Positions 1-11,370 of a stretch of 64,000 nucleotides of DNA are shown here, one piece after another (within the stretch, counting starts at the first letter, position 1; every line of letters starts with the position of its first letter). The notes beneath the pieces were generated by a model. The model ran no database searches. It saw nothing but the letters and a program-made list of their open reading frames with translations, and was not told where the DNA came from. Location of the stretch: contig JAKUCV010001367.1 in NCBI GenBank assembly GCA_028386065.3, positions 16,025-80,024 of the forward strand, read 5' to 3'. The position numbers and the translations under genes were made by a program. Source of the DNA: Turnera subulata. Its lineage: Eukaryota > Streptophyta > Magnoliopsida > Malpighiales > Passifloraceae.

Positions 1-108
1 GTTATCAAATTGGGTTCTTGGTGTACAGGGAGTGCTAATTATGGTCATATATGCATTACTTCCTCTTGTGTTTTCAGTGTCTTAGTTTGGTTCATAGAAA
101 TCCTTCAG

Positions 109-901
109 GTACATTTTTGACTGGGAGCGAACATAATGATGAATTCTACACTGATGAGCATGGGAGAATACGCACGAGAACAAATCGTTCTGGTGGGATA
201 CAGGTATGCTTTAGGATCTCTTCTTACTCTTTCCTGATTAGGATATTTTGGCTATTTGACTTTTAAGCTATCCTCTGTTGAGCGTCAGCTGCTCGATTAA
301 ATCTTTCTGGGTTAATTGCAGGGAGGAATTTCGAACGGTGAAATCATAAACATGAGAATAGCCTTCAAGCCGACGTCCACAATTGGAGTAAGTTTCATCT
401 TGCTCTCGGACTCTGTGTATACAACACTAGGGTCCTCATACTTACGAGTCTTCATGTGTTACTTATTGTTTTGACTTCAATTATGAACTTGGTTTAGCTT
501 CAACTTCATTTATGCACTTCGTTTACTCCATTCATGCAGAGGAAGCAACATACAGTTACTAGAGATAAAAAGGAGACAGAACTTATAGCTCGTGGTCGGC
601 ATGATCCATGTGTTGTCCCCCGAGGTACATCCCTAGCTTGATAAGTTCAATATTTTGGCAAGTTAGCATTATATCAGTTGCGTATACCCTCCTGAAAGTG
701 AAAGAAAACTTCTTTCCCCTGACAACGTGTTTTGATCTTTTTGTCGAAACAGCCGTACCAATGGTGGAAGCCATGGTGGCCCTTGTGCTCATGGACCAAT
801 TGATGGCACAATACGCCCAATGTTATATGTTCCCCATCAACCCAGAGCTACAAGACACCTTGACGCTGCCAAGGCTAGAATCTGCCAGTGTGCCCAATTG
901 A
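109..901 (+). CDS. Chorismate synthase, 3' part (last four coding exons)
   Basis: Chorismate synthase converts 5-enolpyruvylshikimate-3-phosphate to chorismate, the last shikimate-pathway step, in plastids. Four exons are visible: 109-203, 322-387, 540-624 and 753-901 (stop TGA 899-901), all with GT-AG borders and consistent phase. The peptide runs [88 protein letters not shown]. These are the conserved C-terminal blocks of the family: the [14 protein letters not shown] and RGRHDPC signatures bind FMN and substrate. The N-terminal half, including the transit peptide, lies before the window. An acceptor at 78 would keep an open frame but add residues not seen in the family, so 109 is preferred. 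The tail after the MAQYAQC block is short and variable, as is usual. Identification is very secure; only the 5' part is missing. Confidence 0.95.
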
Positions 902-1369
902 AAGGCGATAGTGAGTGTTTCATACTTTTTATTTGTCTAATGGGGGAAGATTAATACTCGAAGCTGAGTAAAGAGCCATTTTGATTTTCACCGGATTACA
1001 ACTTCAAAGCTTTACCCATTTTCTATATCACCTTTTCGCAGTTAAGTGCCCTGTTGTTGTAAAGTGATTTATAATATTGGTAATGAATAAGAAGGTTTGT
1101 TCAAACATTATGCACTTGAAATCATTTCTGGCATCGACTTCTTTTGGGTTACTTAACGTTCTTTACTACAAATGGCGCGAGTCTCTTTAGGAACGCTCTG
1201 GTCCTTTTGTACAAACCCCATAAATCCTGTGAGTCCAGCGAGCCCAATGGGCTTAGGAGAATCATTATAACTTCAAGAAGTAAAACAAGGAGAAAAGAAG
1301 TCAGCAGCGTAGTAGTATCATTAAATTGGGCTTATGATGATGATGAGTCACGAGCTACATAGCATAAGC

Positions 1370-1645
1370 ATTACCAGGAGTCCAGACCATTAACTTTGGG
1401 CTAAGTTGAAGGTAGGCTCAAAACCTGAAGTACGCTTATTGGATGAGCCTCTTGGGCTACACGGCTATACTCTGGGCTTAGGATAAATGATTAGTGAGTT
1501 ACATATAACCAGGAGTCGAGACCATTGACTTTGGACTTATCGAAAGCTAGGCCCGCATCTAAAAATGGCCTTATTCTTTTGCTGTTAACAAAAAATAGGA
1601 TTGCCTGTTGGGCTATACGGCAATGCTTTATTCTTTCGGGGCCAA
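1370..1645. repeat. Diverged direct duplication rich in TGGGCT words
   Basis: Copy A (about 1370-1480) begins TTACCAGGAGTCCAGACCATT and copy B (about 1505-1645) begins TAACCAGGAGTCGAGACCATT. Both continue through an ACTTTGG(G/A)CT block to TTGGGCTA-ACGGC near the end. Copy B carries extra sequence in its middle. The words TGGGCT and GGGCTTA recur across 1240-1640. The origin is unknown: an old local duplication or remnants of a repeated element. Confidence 0.6.
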
Positions 1646-2244
1646 TTTAGCCCACATAGGTATGACGGGTTTCGTACGAACAACCTCAAAATTACAAGGA
1701 ATCAACAGCACTTTAATCAAATTGAAAATAGAAGCTAAACTCACTGGCCTAATGATTAGTTTCTTCTTTTCTGTAATCATGAGGGGAATATACTGGTTGA
1801 TGATTGACAAAATTCCATTCCGCTAGCTACCAATATATCGGAGGCACTTAGCATTTTGTATAATGTATACAACCAAAAAGAGAATCATATCATGTCCATA
1901 GAGATGTAATGTTTTCTATGTTTTATTTACAGGTTAACTGAGCAAGCTGTCCAACCAGATGCGATAAGTAAAAAATTTTCGAAATGTTTGAACCGCTATT
2001 GATTATATAGTCTAATTATACAGCTTTTAACAGGTGCAGTAAGATTTACTTGAAGGGATTAAATAAACTTAATAAGAAATGTCATGTTACTTTGTAATAG
2101 AGGGTTGCCAAATCCCTCTTGTTGTTTTAATATTTTGGTCAACTGAAATATTTCATCAAATATTTCCAAAACTTTGATATTTGAAAATCTTCAGTTAGTT
2201 TTCGCCCTATGAAACAAAAAAGAATTGGACTTTTTGTTAGTTAA

Positions 2245-2535
2245 ATTTCTAGACGTATTGTTACGGAAAATACCGTAATAAGGCTCTAACAAATAGTATT
2301 TCTTACGGTCTTGTTACTGATCGGTCACGAGTTATCTACGGCCTTCTTGATCTTACTGTTCTTACAGCTTCGTAACGGAAAGAGCTCCGAGTATCGGAAA
2401 CAACACCGAAAGAAAAAGTTTTACGGAAACGACTCTAATAAAAAGCCGTAAAAAGACATTGCGTGGCTTTGCAAAATGCGTACCAAGCCGGTAAGGAAAA
2501 CGTAACAAATTGCTTGCGGTAACACTTCGTAACAC
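2245..2535. repeat. Patch of repeated TTACGG/CCGTAA words
   Basis: Within about 290 bases the word TTACGG, its complement CCGTAA and close variants (TAACGG, GGTAAC, CGTAAC) occur roughly ten times in both orientations, including the short palindrome TTACGG-AAAATA-CCGTAA. The patch is richer in CG dinucleotides than the flanks. It has no open frame of note. It may be the remains of a transposable element. Confidence 0.45.
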
Positions 2536-2981
2536 CTCTATAAGCGAATAAGGAGTTCTACCATAAAAGAAAATATAAATTTAACATGAAAACATATGTA
2601 CTTACAAAACCTGGAAATTGCATTCAATAAAATCAAAAGAGAAAAGGAATGAATTAAGTGAAACTTTCTCATTATTTTAGCATTCATGTAAAAAAGAAAT
2701 ATGAAGTAGGGCCTAAAGAATACCGTCAACAAAGCTTATAAAGAGCAATCATGCACTTCAGGAAAAGCAGAAGAACACAGAGTGTCAGTTATTCACTGTG
2801 TTACTCATGATTGTTCATTAAGTAGAATGTTTTGTTGTTCACATATATTTCCATTCCAACTGGGATTGGATCAGTGGAAAAAACAGATTCCGGTTTCCTA
2901 ACACTTGCCAATTCGATCGATAGTGATACTTATGATACCGAGCTACCCTACAAAATGCATTGTACTAACTTAATTTTCCCT

Positions 2982-3033
2982 TCATGATATAATTATTATT
3001 ATTTTTTTTTTGTCAGATCATGATATAATTATT
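2982..3033 (-). mobile_element. Micro-insertion with 16-bp target-site duplication
   Basis: The 16-mer TCATGATATAATTATT occurs at 2982-2997 and, without mismatch, at 3018-3033. The 20 bases between them are a T-run followed by GTCAGA, which reads on the minus strand as TCTGAC plus poly(A). This is the form expected of a severely 5'-truncated poly(A) retrotransposition product. Confidence 0.6.
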
Positions 3034-6000
3034 TTGATACCCTTTTTTCATGCATTCGGATTTAATTTATGGCTATAAAAATCGAGACCATACAGATAAA
3101 GGCATTGGACAATGAGAGTACATGCAGAAGCATCAAGCAGTGACATATCATAATTTTCCCTTATGGTGATGATGACTGCAAGAACAACCTCTACTTTTCT
3201 GTGTTTTATTGATTTATTTAGTCTATCAAACATCACAATCCAGACAAGTAAGGACAATTCATGAATATAAGAATGGTAAAGAGTCTAATACTTTTCTTCT
3301 CTGCTGAAGGATAACCCTCTGATAATGATAAAAATATATGTGTGTAAATAAAGAAGATTCCTCTCTATTCTCTAAAGTTAGGTAACAACAAAACAAGTTA
3401 CATCACCCCTAGATATATACGTGTCATGCATGAGAAATAAGTGGGAGGATTATACTAGATCAAAAAATCTAAGAACAGAATCTATTTTTATCATCAGGAT
3501 GTGTGACTAAACATTATATTGCATTACATTACAAAAGAAGCATAGGTGGCCAGACAATTGCACTTTTAAATAATGCCCCAAAATGGAATGTGACAAAAAG
3601 GAACACCGCCATTGCTATTTGCTACACATATTTAATAAGGACTTTCCACCAGCAAAATGGAGTTTTTAGCTAATGAATTAATACATGAAGGGCCTACCCG
3701 TTACCTGTAATGTTAAATTAGCGGTGCATATTTTGTTGCATGTGGCCTTGTTAATTCAGTAGCTTTAGTTGTGTGCAATTCTATGGTCATAGTGATATGT
3801 ATAATTTTTGCTTTAACCACCGAAAGATACAAATTAACAGGGACAATTTCTTCATATGATTGTGAAATGGCAGCAAAGTAGGAATATTTTAGGCCCCTCT
3901 TGAAGGATATACTTCATCGGTTTTTGTCTAGAAAGGAAATATTGCTTTAGGTCTACTTTCTGAAGGTGAAAATAGTTTTCTTTTTCTTCTGTCTTTTACC
4001 TTGTATGGTAAATGTTATAGCAAATTGATTAGCGTCAATCACATCAGTGAATACTAATGGCACTTTAATATTAGGCGAGCTAAAACCATCAATGGAGACC
4101 ATACATATTGGGTGGAGTAGGACGGAAAGACTCCAATATCTAGCTAGGATTATAGGGGTAGATGCATGATTGCTAAATGTAGGAAAAGAAGGTAACATTC
4201 AACTTTATAATGCATGATTTGTTTTTTACCTTGGTTGTTAGAACAGTAATAATATGTAGTGTGAATGTGATTCATGAAATGTGTTCAACTAAGGTCACGA
4301 GTCCATATAATTATAAAGTTCAAAAAGCCTGATTACAAGGAGAGGAGAAATTTGTCTGATTATATAATGAAGCTTCGTGTTAGGTTTTTGCGATTGACTT
4401 CACTTAATTAGTGTGACAATTGGACTTTTGATTTCTATGCTTTCTTTACCCTTTTAATTTGTACAAAGATGCACCACTTTAAAGTATAACCTTATCAGTG
4501 TATAAAACGAATATGAGGTAAAACCATTCATCTAATTCGATTTAATACTTTGAATTTAAATGTTTGTGGTTTAGTTTGATAAGGTAAAATTTCCAACCAA
4601 ATAAGCAATAGTTTAAGAACACTATAGCATATATATAAAAAACAGATCAAAATTCTTGTATCATAACCACATGTTATGGTAAATATAAAATAGGACAAGG
4701 CTGATGGGTATTCCTAATATTAAGTCAGATGTTGATCCTTCCAACGAATATTATTATCACGCCTCCAAAGAATCTTATTATCATTCCCAAAAGTACAATA
4801 AGTACTGATTATATCATGGTTTGGTAATCATTATATTATCTAATTTAATGGACTCATCATACCAGTATTTCTCATTCTAGTTCTAGTTTATTTTCCCCCT
4901 TATTATAAACAACTAAACAAGATAGATTGCATTGGCATGCCATCGATTAGCTTAAACACGGTATTAATTCAATAAACACAGCCAAGAAAACCATATTATA
5001 TATATACAAAATGTGTGCTAGCATCACCCACAGCTATTAAAGGAATTTACAGAAAATGTTTCAATTTTCTTGCGCTCCATACAATCATAAAAACATCATG
5101 AACATCCTTGAAGAGAGAAAAAGTAAATAGAGGACCCCCAATCCAAGTAATCCATTTTGAAAGGTACAAACTTTTTTTTCCACTTGGCCCATCCGTCTAT
5201 GATCCATCACATTCTTGGGAGATATGGTTCCTCACTAAACAAATACAGGTCACCCACGGATCTCTTTTTCACCACTATAATCTATTTGAAGAAATACCAA
5301 AAAAAAAAGAAAAATTGTGAAGAAAAAAGAGAAGAAGAAAAGTCGGACAAAGAACTTTGGCTATCTATTTGGGGTTTAATAACAAAGTAGCCCACATTCC
5401 CCTTCACTCCAGTTTCTTGAGATTTTAGAAGCTCGAAAAAGACAGAAGAAAAAGGGGAGAGAAAAGGGCAATAAGGAATAAATAAAAGATGATGATGATA
5501 CAAATGGTAGGGAAGGGAAGAAATATGGAAACAGTTTTCCCTCCCATGAAAATCTTTAATTGACATATATCAAAAGATTCACACCTGATACTAAAGTTTG
5601 ACCTCCAAAAGCTAAAAACTCAATCTTGGTTCTTCTTTGTTCTTTTCTTGGTTACTTGCCACAGTAGAAAGCAGGAGTGGACACCACTATTGCCTGTCTT
5701 CTGGCAGGCAAAGTATCCCACCAAGATCATCAATCTTCATGTTTTTCTTGTCCTTTTTCACTCAATTCCACCCACCTCCTCCTATTCTTCCTCTTGCTAT
5801 CTTCAACAAATTTCAATAGTAAAAGCTGCTATGTATTACTTTTCTTCCTCCTTTTTCTCCAAACAACATATAAATATATCCTTTTTCCCTGCATTTGAGG
5901 AACAAAGAATTGTTTAAGCTTTGTTATTTTCTCCAGTGTAATGCATTGTATGCGTTTTACCATCGCATGCACAGGATGATATAGAATAAAACAGACCATA

Positions 6001-7092
6001 CTCCAAAAACCAGTAAAAAAGAAATGAAAGAGGACCATTAGAAGCACTGAGCTCAAGATCTTTTACTAGTTTTCATTGTCCAATGTGCCTATTATCTTGA
6101 CCACGCCCCTTTCAAACTCTTGTGAGGACCACAAATCAAAAGGCAAATCAGACAGGTTGAACACAGAAACAGAAAACTAACAAAGTGAAAGAAAAAAAGA
6201 GATTTGGCTCTGTTAATTCTGGAGGTGGAGCAAAGTGGGATCACAAGGGAAATGTCATGCCCTGGTCACCTATCACTCAATGATTTGATTTTCTCAATGA
6301 CCAGGAAGCAAAAAAAGCAAAGTGGCAACTTTAAATGACCAAGATAACCCTCCTAATCTATTGCCAGTGTCGGTAGACAGACAGCCATGGGGGCTGGTTT
6401 CCCCACCTCAACTATTTTTATAGTTCTTGCTTCTATGGACTTTATGTTCAGCAATAACAACAACAACAACCAGTTGTTATGAGGGTTTGATTTTTTGAAT
6501 CAAAGTTTCAAACAATGACAACGACAAGACGAGCCCACGAGTATATGTACACTAAATGACAATCCTATTACCTGCTCCTAGTTCATGTGGCCAAATGTCT
6601 AAATTCTTTAGGCCACCAACCATGGACATGGAAAACATTAAGTTCTTTCTTTCTTTCTTTTTCCAAATAAAACAAAGACCTTTGGTTTGACGAATTTTTG
6701 ATAATGGGAGAGCACCAATCCAATCATACAATAGAATATACTATACCAAATGCATGAGTTAAAGAAGCTTCCTTTTTTATTCTATTTTCAGATTTATGAG
6801 TTAGGTGTAATTACAATGCTGAAAACGCAAATTTACATTTGAAGAAATGATAATGTGCATATACTACAAGTGAAATTAGTGAGCTTTATTCTTGTCTTTA
6901 GACAAATCTTATAGCTGACAAGATCAACAAAAACTTTCATTGAGAAGTAGGGTCCAATGCTTGCAATCTTGTGGAGGAGAGTATAGAATAAATATACAGA
7001 ATCACAGATCCTACATAATATAAGAAGAAAACTCACCTTTTTCTTTTTCTTTTTTTATCCTTAGGTTGTTCTTGATATTGAGGAGAATAGTT

Positions 7093-10000
7093 TTAGGATG
7101 GTTTTGAGACAGGTTGCTTGAAAGCAACAGTGGGAGCAATCCTGCAGCTCCTCCTCTGGTGCTCAAGCACAAGTTCACTTGCAAACCAATCTAGCTTTTC
7201 AGAATTAGTTTGCTCTCCTATCCTTTTACCCCCAAATAGAACTGATTCCACATTTTTCTGTCTCAACATTTCCTCTGCTATTCCAACCAGCATCTTGACA
7301 TTGCTGGGACTGGGGTCAGTGTCCACATTAGGTCCACATCTGCCTAAATTGGAACCATTTGCCTGTCACCAAAAATAAATAGTAAGGAGTAATGAATTGT
7401 AATAGTACAGTGACATGATAGAGAAAAAGAGCAATGATATATATGCACAGAGCGTCCTGTTCATATGTTACACTTGGAAGGTACATGTTGGACTTGGTGG
7501 GAGGAGCATGCCTACTTTGTTTAGTCAGTAAATTACACTTGGAAATTCTCTAGAGACTTGGGATGAACCTTTAAAATGAGAGCTGCTTTTTTTTTTTGGT
7601 CAGTAAAATAAGAACTTATTGGGCCAAGTACCCTTTATCCTGTTTTCTGAAGAAAAGCAAGATTGGTTTTGTGCCTTCCTGTGGTAACTGACTAACTGGT
7701 GACCAACACAATAGTATTAGTATTACAGAAACGCACTGCTGCCTACTCCTTTTGCAGTCACCCCTTATCATATAAAGTAAAGTTTTTCTTTCCCCCTTCA
7801 GGAAAGAAAATTCAAGTGATTATGTCCCACTTAAGCCAAGTGGAACAAGATATGGTTAACAGTAATATCAAGCATATTCTCAAAGAGTGAACCCAAGCTG
7901 TTAAATAATTCGGATCAGTAAAGAAAAAGCTAATGTTCAAGCAACCTAACATAGAAAATTAAAAAGGAGAAAACCAAGTTTGTAACCCAAGTAAGTAAAT
8001 TAGCTGAAAGTCCCAAAAGATTGTGGACCCTATATATGTCCCTCAAATAATTACGATTATAAGCAGCAACAATCATCTTTGATTATATTCCATTTGTGCT
8101 TTACTAAGCATGATTGAAGCCACATTACTTCAGTTCAAAATATACAAGGACTCCCATCACTAAAGTAGTATCAATCCCTCATCAAAGTTGAAATGCAAAA
8201 TAGTGGGCACATAGCTATAGGACTCCTACTATTAGTACGTTCCCTGTTGGCAGCTTTTATTTTCTCTCTGGGAATCAGGTCCACGTTGAATGCCCATCAT
8301 ATAGAGGGATGCATCAATAAGTTCACTGAAATATTACCTACTATGGTGTACAATCTCTGTTTATTAATGGATACTTTCTTTATTGACAAAAAAAAAAAGA
8401 AATATTACCTACTAGAATTGGCCAGTAAACTTTTTTTCCATTTTGTGTTGCCAACATCGCATCCCTATACAGTCTAGGGTGGATGGGACTACTACTAGGG
8501 TGTCCATTTTTTTCAGCAAACTTGAATACATGGAGTGAAGAACAATTCTACTTTCAGTACAATAAGAGGGTGAATGGGGACTAATCAATAATATTACTAG
8601 GTCGGTGTAAAACTTTCATCTCTATCTACTACCAAAATAAGGGGACTAGACACCATGCAGGCATTTAATTTTAACGGTCCCCTCCCATATATCTACAAAT
8701 CCTAGATGCTAACATTAGGTAGGTGGTCAAAAAATAGAAGAAAAGAGTGACCAGGCCATGTATCTGGTACACATATAATCCTAACTAGTTATGGGAAGCA
8801 TGTTAATAAACAAAATAAATTGAAAACCCATCAATGGCTTTTTGCATAGCCACTCAATTGCATATCCGTACTCCTGGGAAAATCCAAGTTCCAGCTATCC
8901 ATATTTTAGTATCTACTACCAGTTGCAAAAAACAAGGCAAAATAAAAACCCCACACCAAAATAAACCCCCCCCTGTCCCTTTTTCTATTCTGATATCACT
9001 CAGCCACCCAGATTTTTCCTAAAACTGGCAGTAAATTTCAGATTGTGAAGTGAAAAATCGATCAAGTAGCATGAAAAACCAAGAGCAGGAAACATTTTTC
9101 AGTCATATTATCCACAAATTCCAGAATTTGAGTACTAAATGCCAGTATTAATCACCCATATGATCTAGTAACAATTTGAGTAAAGAACGGTAGCAGCATG
9201 GGATCAAAAGGACATCTTGACTTTATTTTACAAAAGGATAGAGTTGGGTCAACTACATTTAACACTACCACTCCTAGTTTTGCCATAACCTACCAACAAT
9301 TCCTGAGGTCTCGAAGCAATCAAAGTTCAATGGATTATTACCCCAAGAAAAAAAAGAAAAAAACAACAGTTCCCCAAGCCCTCCATTATCATGTGCAACC
9401 CACCAGAAGAAACCAGACCAACCACAAACGACACAGTCAACACAGTTCACAGTTGTCCAAATGCTTCCCAGAATCCCCCATTGAAGAACATAACTCCATA
9501 GCTTTTTTGTTTTAAATTTTCCCCTTGATTTGACCCCCCTACACACCATCATGTGTCGGTCCTTACTACTACGCCACAAAAATACACTTGCACCAATTTT
9601 TGACCCCATTCCCTTCCCCCCCAATATCCTCCATAGAAAAGAAAAAAAAACATTACTACTACAAAACACCCACAACTCACCCACATTCAATTGCATGAAC
9701 CCAAAAAAACAGCTAAACCAACATGCACAGTTTTTGAAGTATATGCCATATACTGGTAGGTGACAAAAGGATTATTGGGTCAACCCCCTTCCAGCCTGGC
9801 TCAAAAATCTTAGCTAAAAGATAAAATTGTAACAAATAATGGAATTAACACAAAATGTAACACATAACATACCTGAATTCTCACATAATTACTGCTCCTA
9901 CCCTGCCCAAATGCCATGGCCACGGCTTGGTCCACCGAATCGGCCGATACGTCACCCGAAATCCGGGCCATCGGTCGAGCCCAATGCTTGGCCCGCCACG

Positions 10001-11027
10001 CCTTGACCTGCTCGTAATCGTAGTTAACCTCAAGGAGCTGCCCGGTCCCCAATGACAACACCAGCAAATCCTCCACTCCCCTAACGAAGGGAAACTCCTG
10101 CTTGTTATGCAGCACGTGCGTGATCGCCGCCGCCGTCGGGTTGCTCATCGCCAGCCCGCCGTCAACCGCAAGGCACTTGGTCTGACCGTCGACCGACCGC
10201 ATCGGTACCGGGTCGAACAGACCCGGCTCGGCCGACGTGGCCCGACAAACCTCCCAGAGCCGGAAGTCGAAAGAATCGGTCTCCAAGGCGTCCGCCCTCG
10301 AGAACAAAAACGGCGCCGTGCTGGACAAGTCGTAGCACGGGATTAGAACCGGTTTTAACGTGTCTTTAAGCGTCAGGCTCCGGCCTTCCTCGGTGAACAT
10401 CTCTTTCGCGGCCTTCTCGAACCGGGATGTGACCCCGGTCGAACCGGACTTGAAGAACCGCTTTAAAGACCCGCCTCCGCTGTTGCCGCCCGCCCCTTTA
10501 TCGCTGTAAAACTTGTTACCCTTGTCGGCCAGGAACTTCCAGGTCTCCTCCGCCTTCATGATCGGGCGGTTCTGGTCCTTGGTCCCGAAGAGCATCGCCG
10601 TGAAGACGCCGCCGATCCCCGTCCCCGCCACCACGTCGAAGTAGTCGGCGATTCTCGCGTCCGGGTTGCCGGACTTGGCCTGCAGCGCCACTTCCAGATA
10701 GGCCAGGGCCTTCCCGGACAGAATCCCCCTCATCCCGCCGCCGTCTATGGAGAGTATGCAGATTTTGCCACGCTGGTTCTTGATCGCGGAGACGCTGTCG
10801 TTTCCGTCGGCGCCGGCAAAAGCGGTGGTGGTCGGCTCCTCGGGGGGCGGAGGAGGAGGAGGAGGAGGGGTGGCGGTGATCTGCCTGGGTATCCAGAGCT
10901 GCTGCTTCTGATCGCCGTAGCCGAACAGGAACTTGCTCTCCAGAATTGAGAAGATTTCGTAGCTGAGCTTGTCGGTGTCGATACTGGGTTCTTCTTGCAT
11001 GTCTAACGTCTGGTGATCGTACTCCAT
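7093..11027 (-). CDS. Patatin-like phospholipase A, group III (pPLAIII)
   Basis: Lipid acyl hydrolase acting on membrane glycerolipids; group III members affect cell elongation and wall composition (family knowledge). Exon 1 is 11027-9873 and exon 2 is 7362-7093, joined in phase 0 at YVRIQ/ANGSN, giving 474 residues. Visible features: KLSYEIFSILESKFLFGY near residue 20, a Pro run near 54-62 encoded by a (GGA)n tract, the oxyanion loop DGGGMRG at 95-101, GTGIG at 135-139 where true patatins have GXSXG, and the catalytic-Asp motif DGG at 289-291. The Gly in place of the nucleophile Ser is typical of group III. The exon 2 tail (AEEMLRQKNVESVLFGGKR) matches the group III C-terminus. The ATG at 11027 is chosen because MEYDHQTLDM begins like its relatives; the frame stays open 50 codons further, to 11177. 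The intron of about 2.5 kb is unusually long. Confidence 0.93.
7363..9872 (-). other. Long intron of the patatin-like gene
   Basis: Donor GTATGT at 9872-9867 and acceptor TTTGGTGACAG ending at 7363. It holds a micro-insertion at 8328-8414. An open frame at 9274-9696 has low-complexity composition and no family resemblance. I see no nested gene. Confidence 0.8.
8328..8414 (+). mobile_element. Poly(A) micro-insertion with 16-bp target-site duplication
   Basis: GAAATATTACCTACTA is present at 8328-8343 and again, identical, at 8399-8414. The 55 bases between (8344-8398) end in TTATTGAC followed by eleven A. This is the arrangement left by LINE-type target-primed insertion of a 5'-truncated RNA. 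It lies in the patatin gene intron. Confidence 0.7.
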
Positions 11028-11360
11028 CTTTGCTATTTTCTTCCTTGTTTTCTCGAGCCAGAAAAGGGAAGGGAAGCGAATTCTTGGCTGTGGAGAGGAG
11101 GAGGGTTTAGTTAAAGGTTGGTTCTTCACTTCTTTGCATGTAAAGGAGGATTCTTGTTTGGTATGTTTTTCTGGCAAGAGAGGATTTTGGCCTCGACATT
11201 AACGCCTATAGTTGCCAAATGTTATTGAAAATAAGCAAAATATGGAAAGTAATTGGTGGATTCTGGATATTCTAACGGGAAGGAAGAGAAGGTTCCAAGT
11301 GGAACACGCAAAATGTTGAAAGGAATGTTCAACGAACCAAGAGAAAAAAATCAAACCCAG

Positions 11361-11370
11361 TATTTATACC
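11361..11370 (-). promoter_or_regulatory. TATA box of the patatin-like gene
   Basis: On the minus strand the sequence reads GGTATAAATA, a consensus TATA box, about 335 bases before the chosen ATG. Transcription would start near 11330, leaving a long 5' leader that includes the in-frame upstream ATG at 11177. Confidence 0.55.

Larger units (their letters stand above)
902..7092. other. Gene-poor interval downstream of chorismate synthase
   Basis: No exon of a recognisable family is visible on either strand. The first few hundred bases are probably 3' untranslated region of chorismate synthase. The rest is AT-rich and holds a diverged direct duplication (1370-1645), a patch rich in TTACGG/CCGTAA words (about 2245-2535), a micro-insertion with target duplications (2982-3033), an (AAC)n run near 6465 and a TTTC run near 6645. 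The stretch 5600-5940, pyrimidine-rich with a TATAAATATA word near 5869, looks promoter-like, but no gene follows it on the plus strand. Confidence 0.6.

Noticed and set aside
9274..9696. 140-residue minus-strand frame
   Set aside because: Lies inside the patatin gene intron, low complexity, no family resemblance.
11027..11177. 50-residue N-terminal extension of the patatin-like protein
   Set aside because: Open frame but in the predicted leader after a TATA box; family members begin near MEYDHQTLDM.
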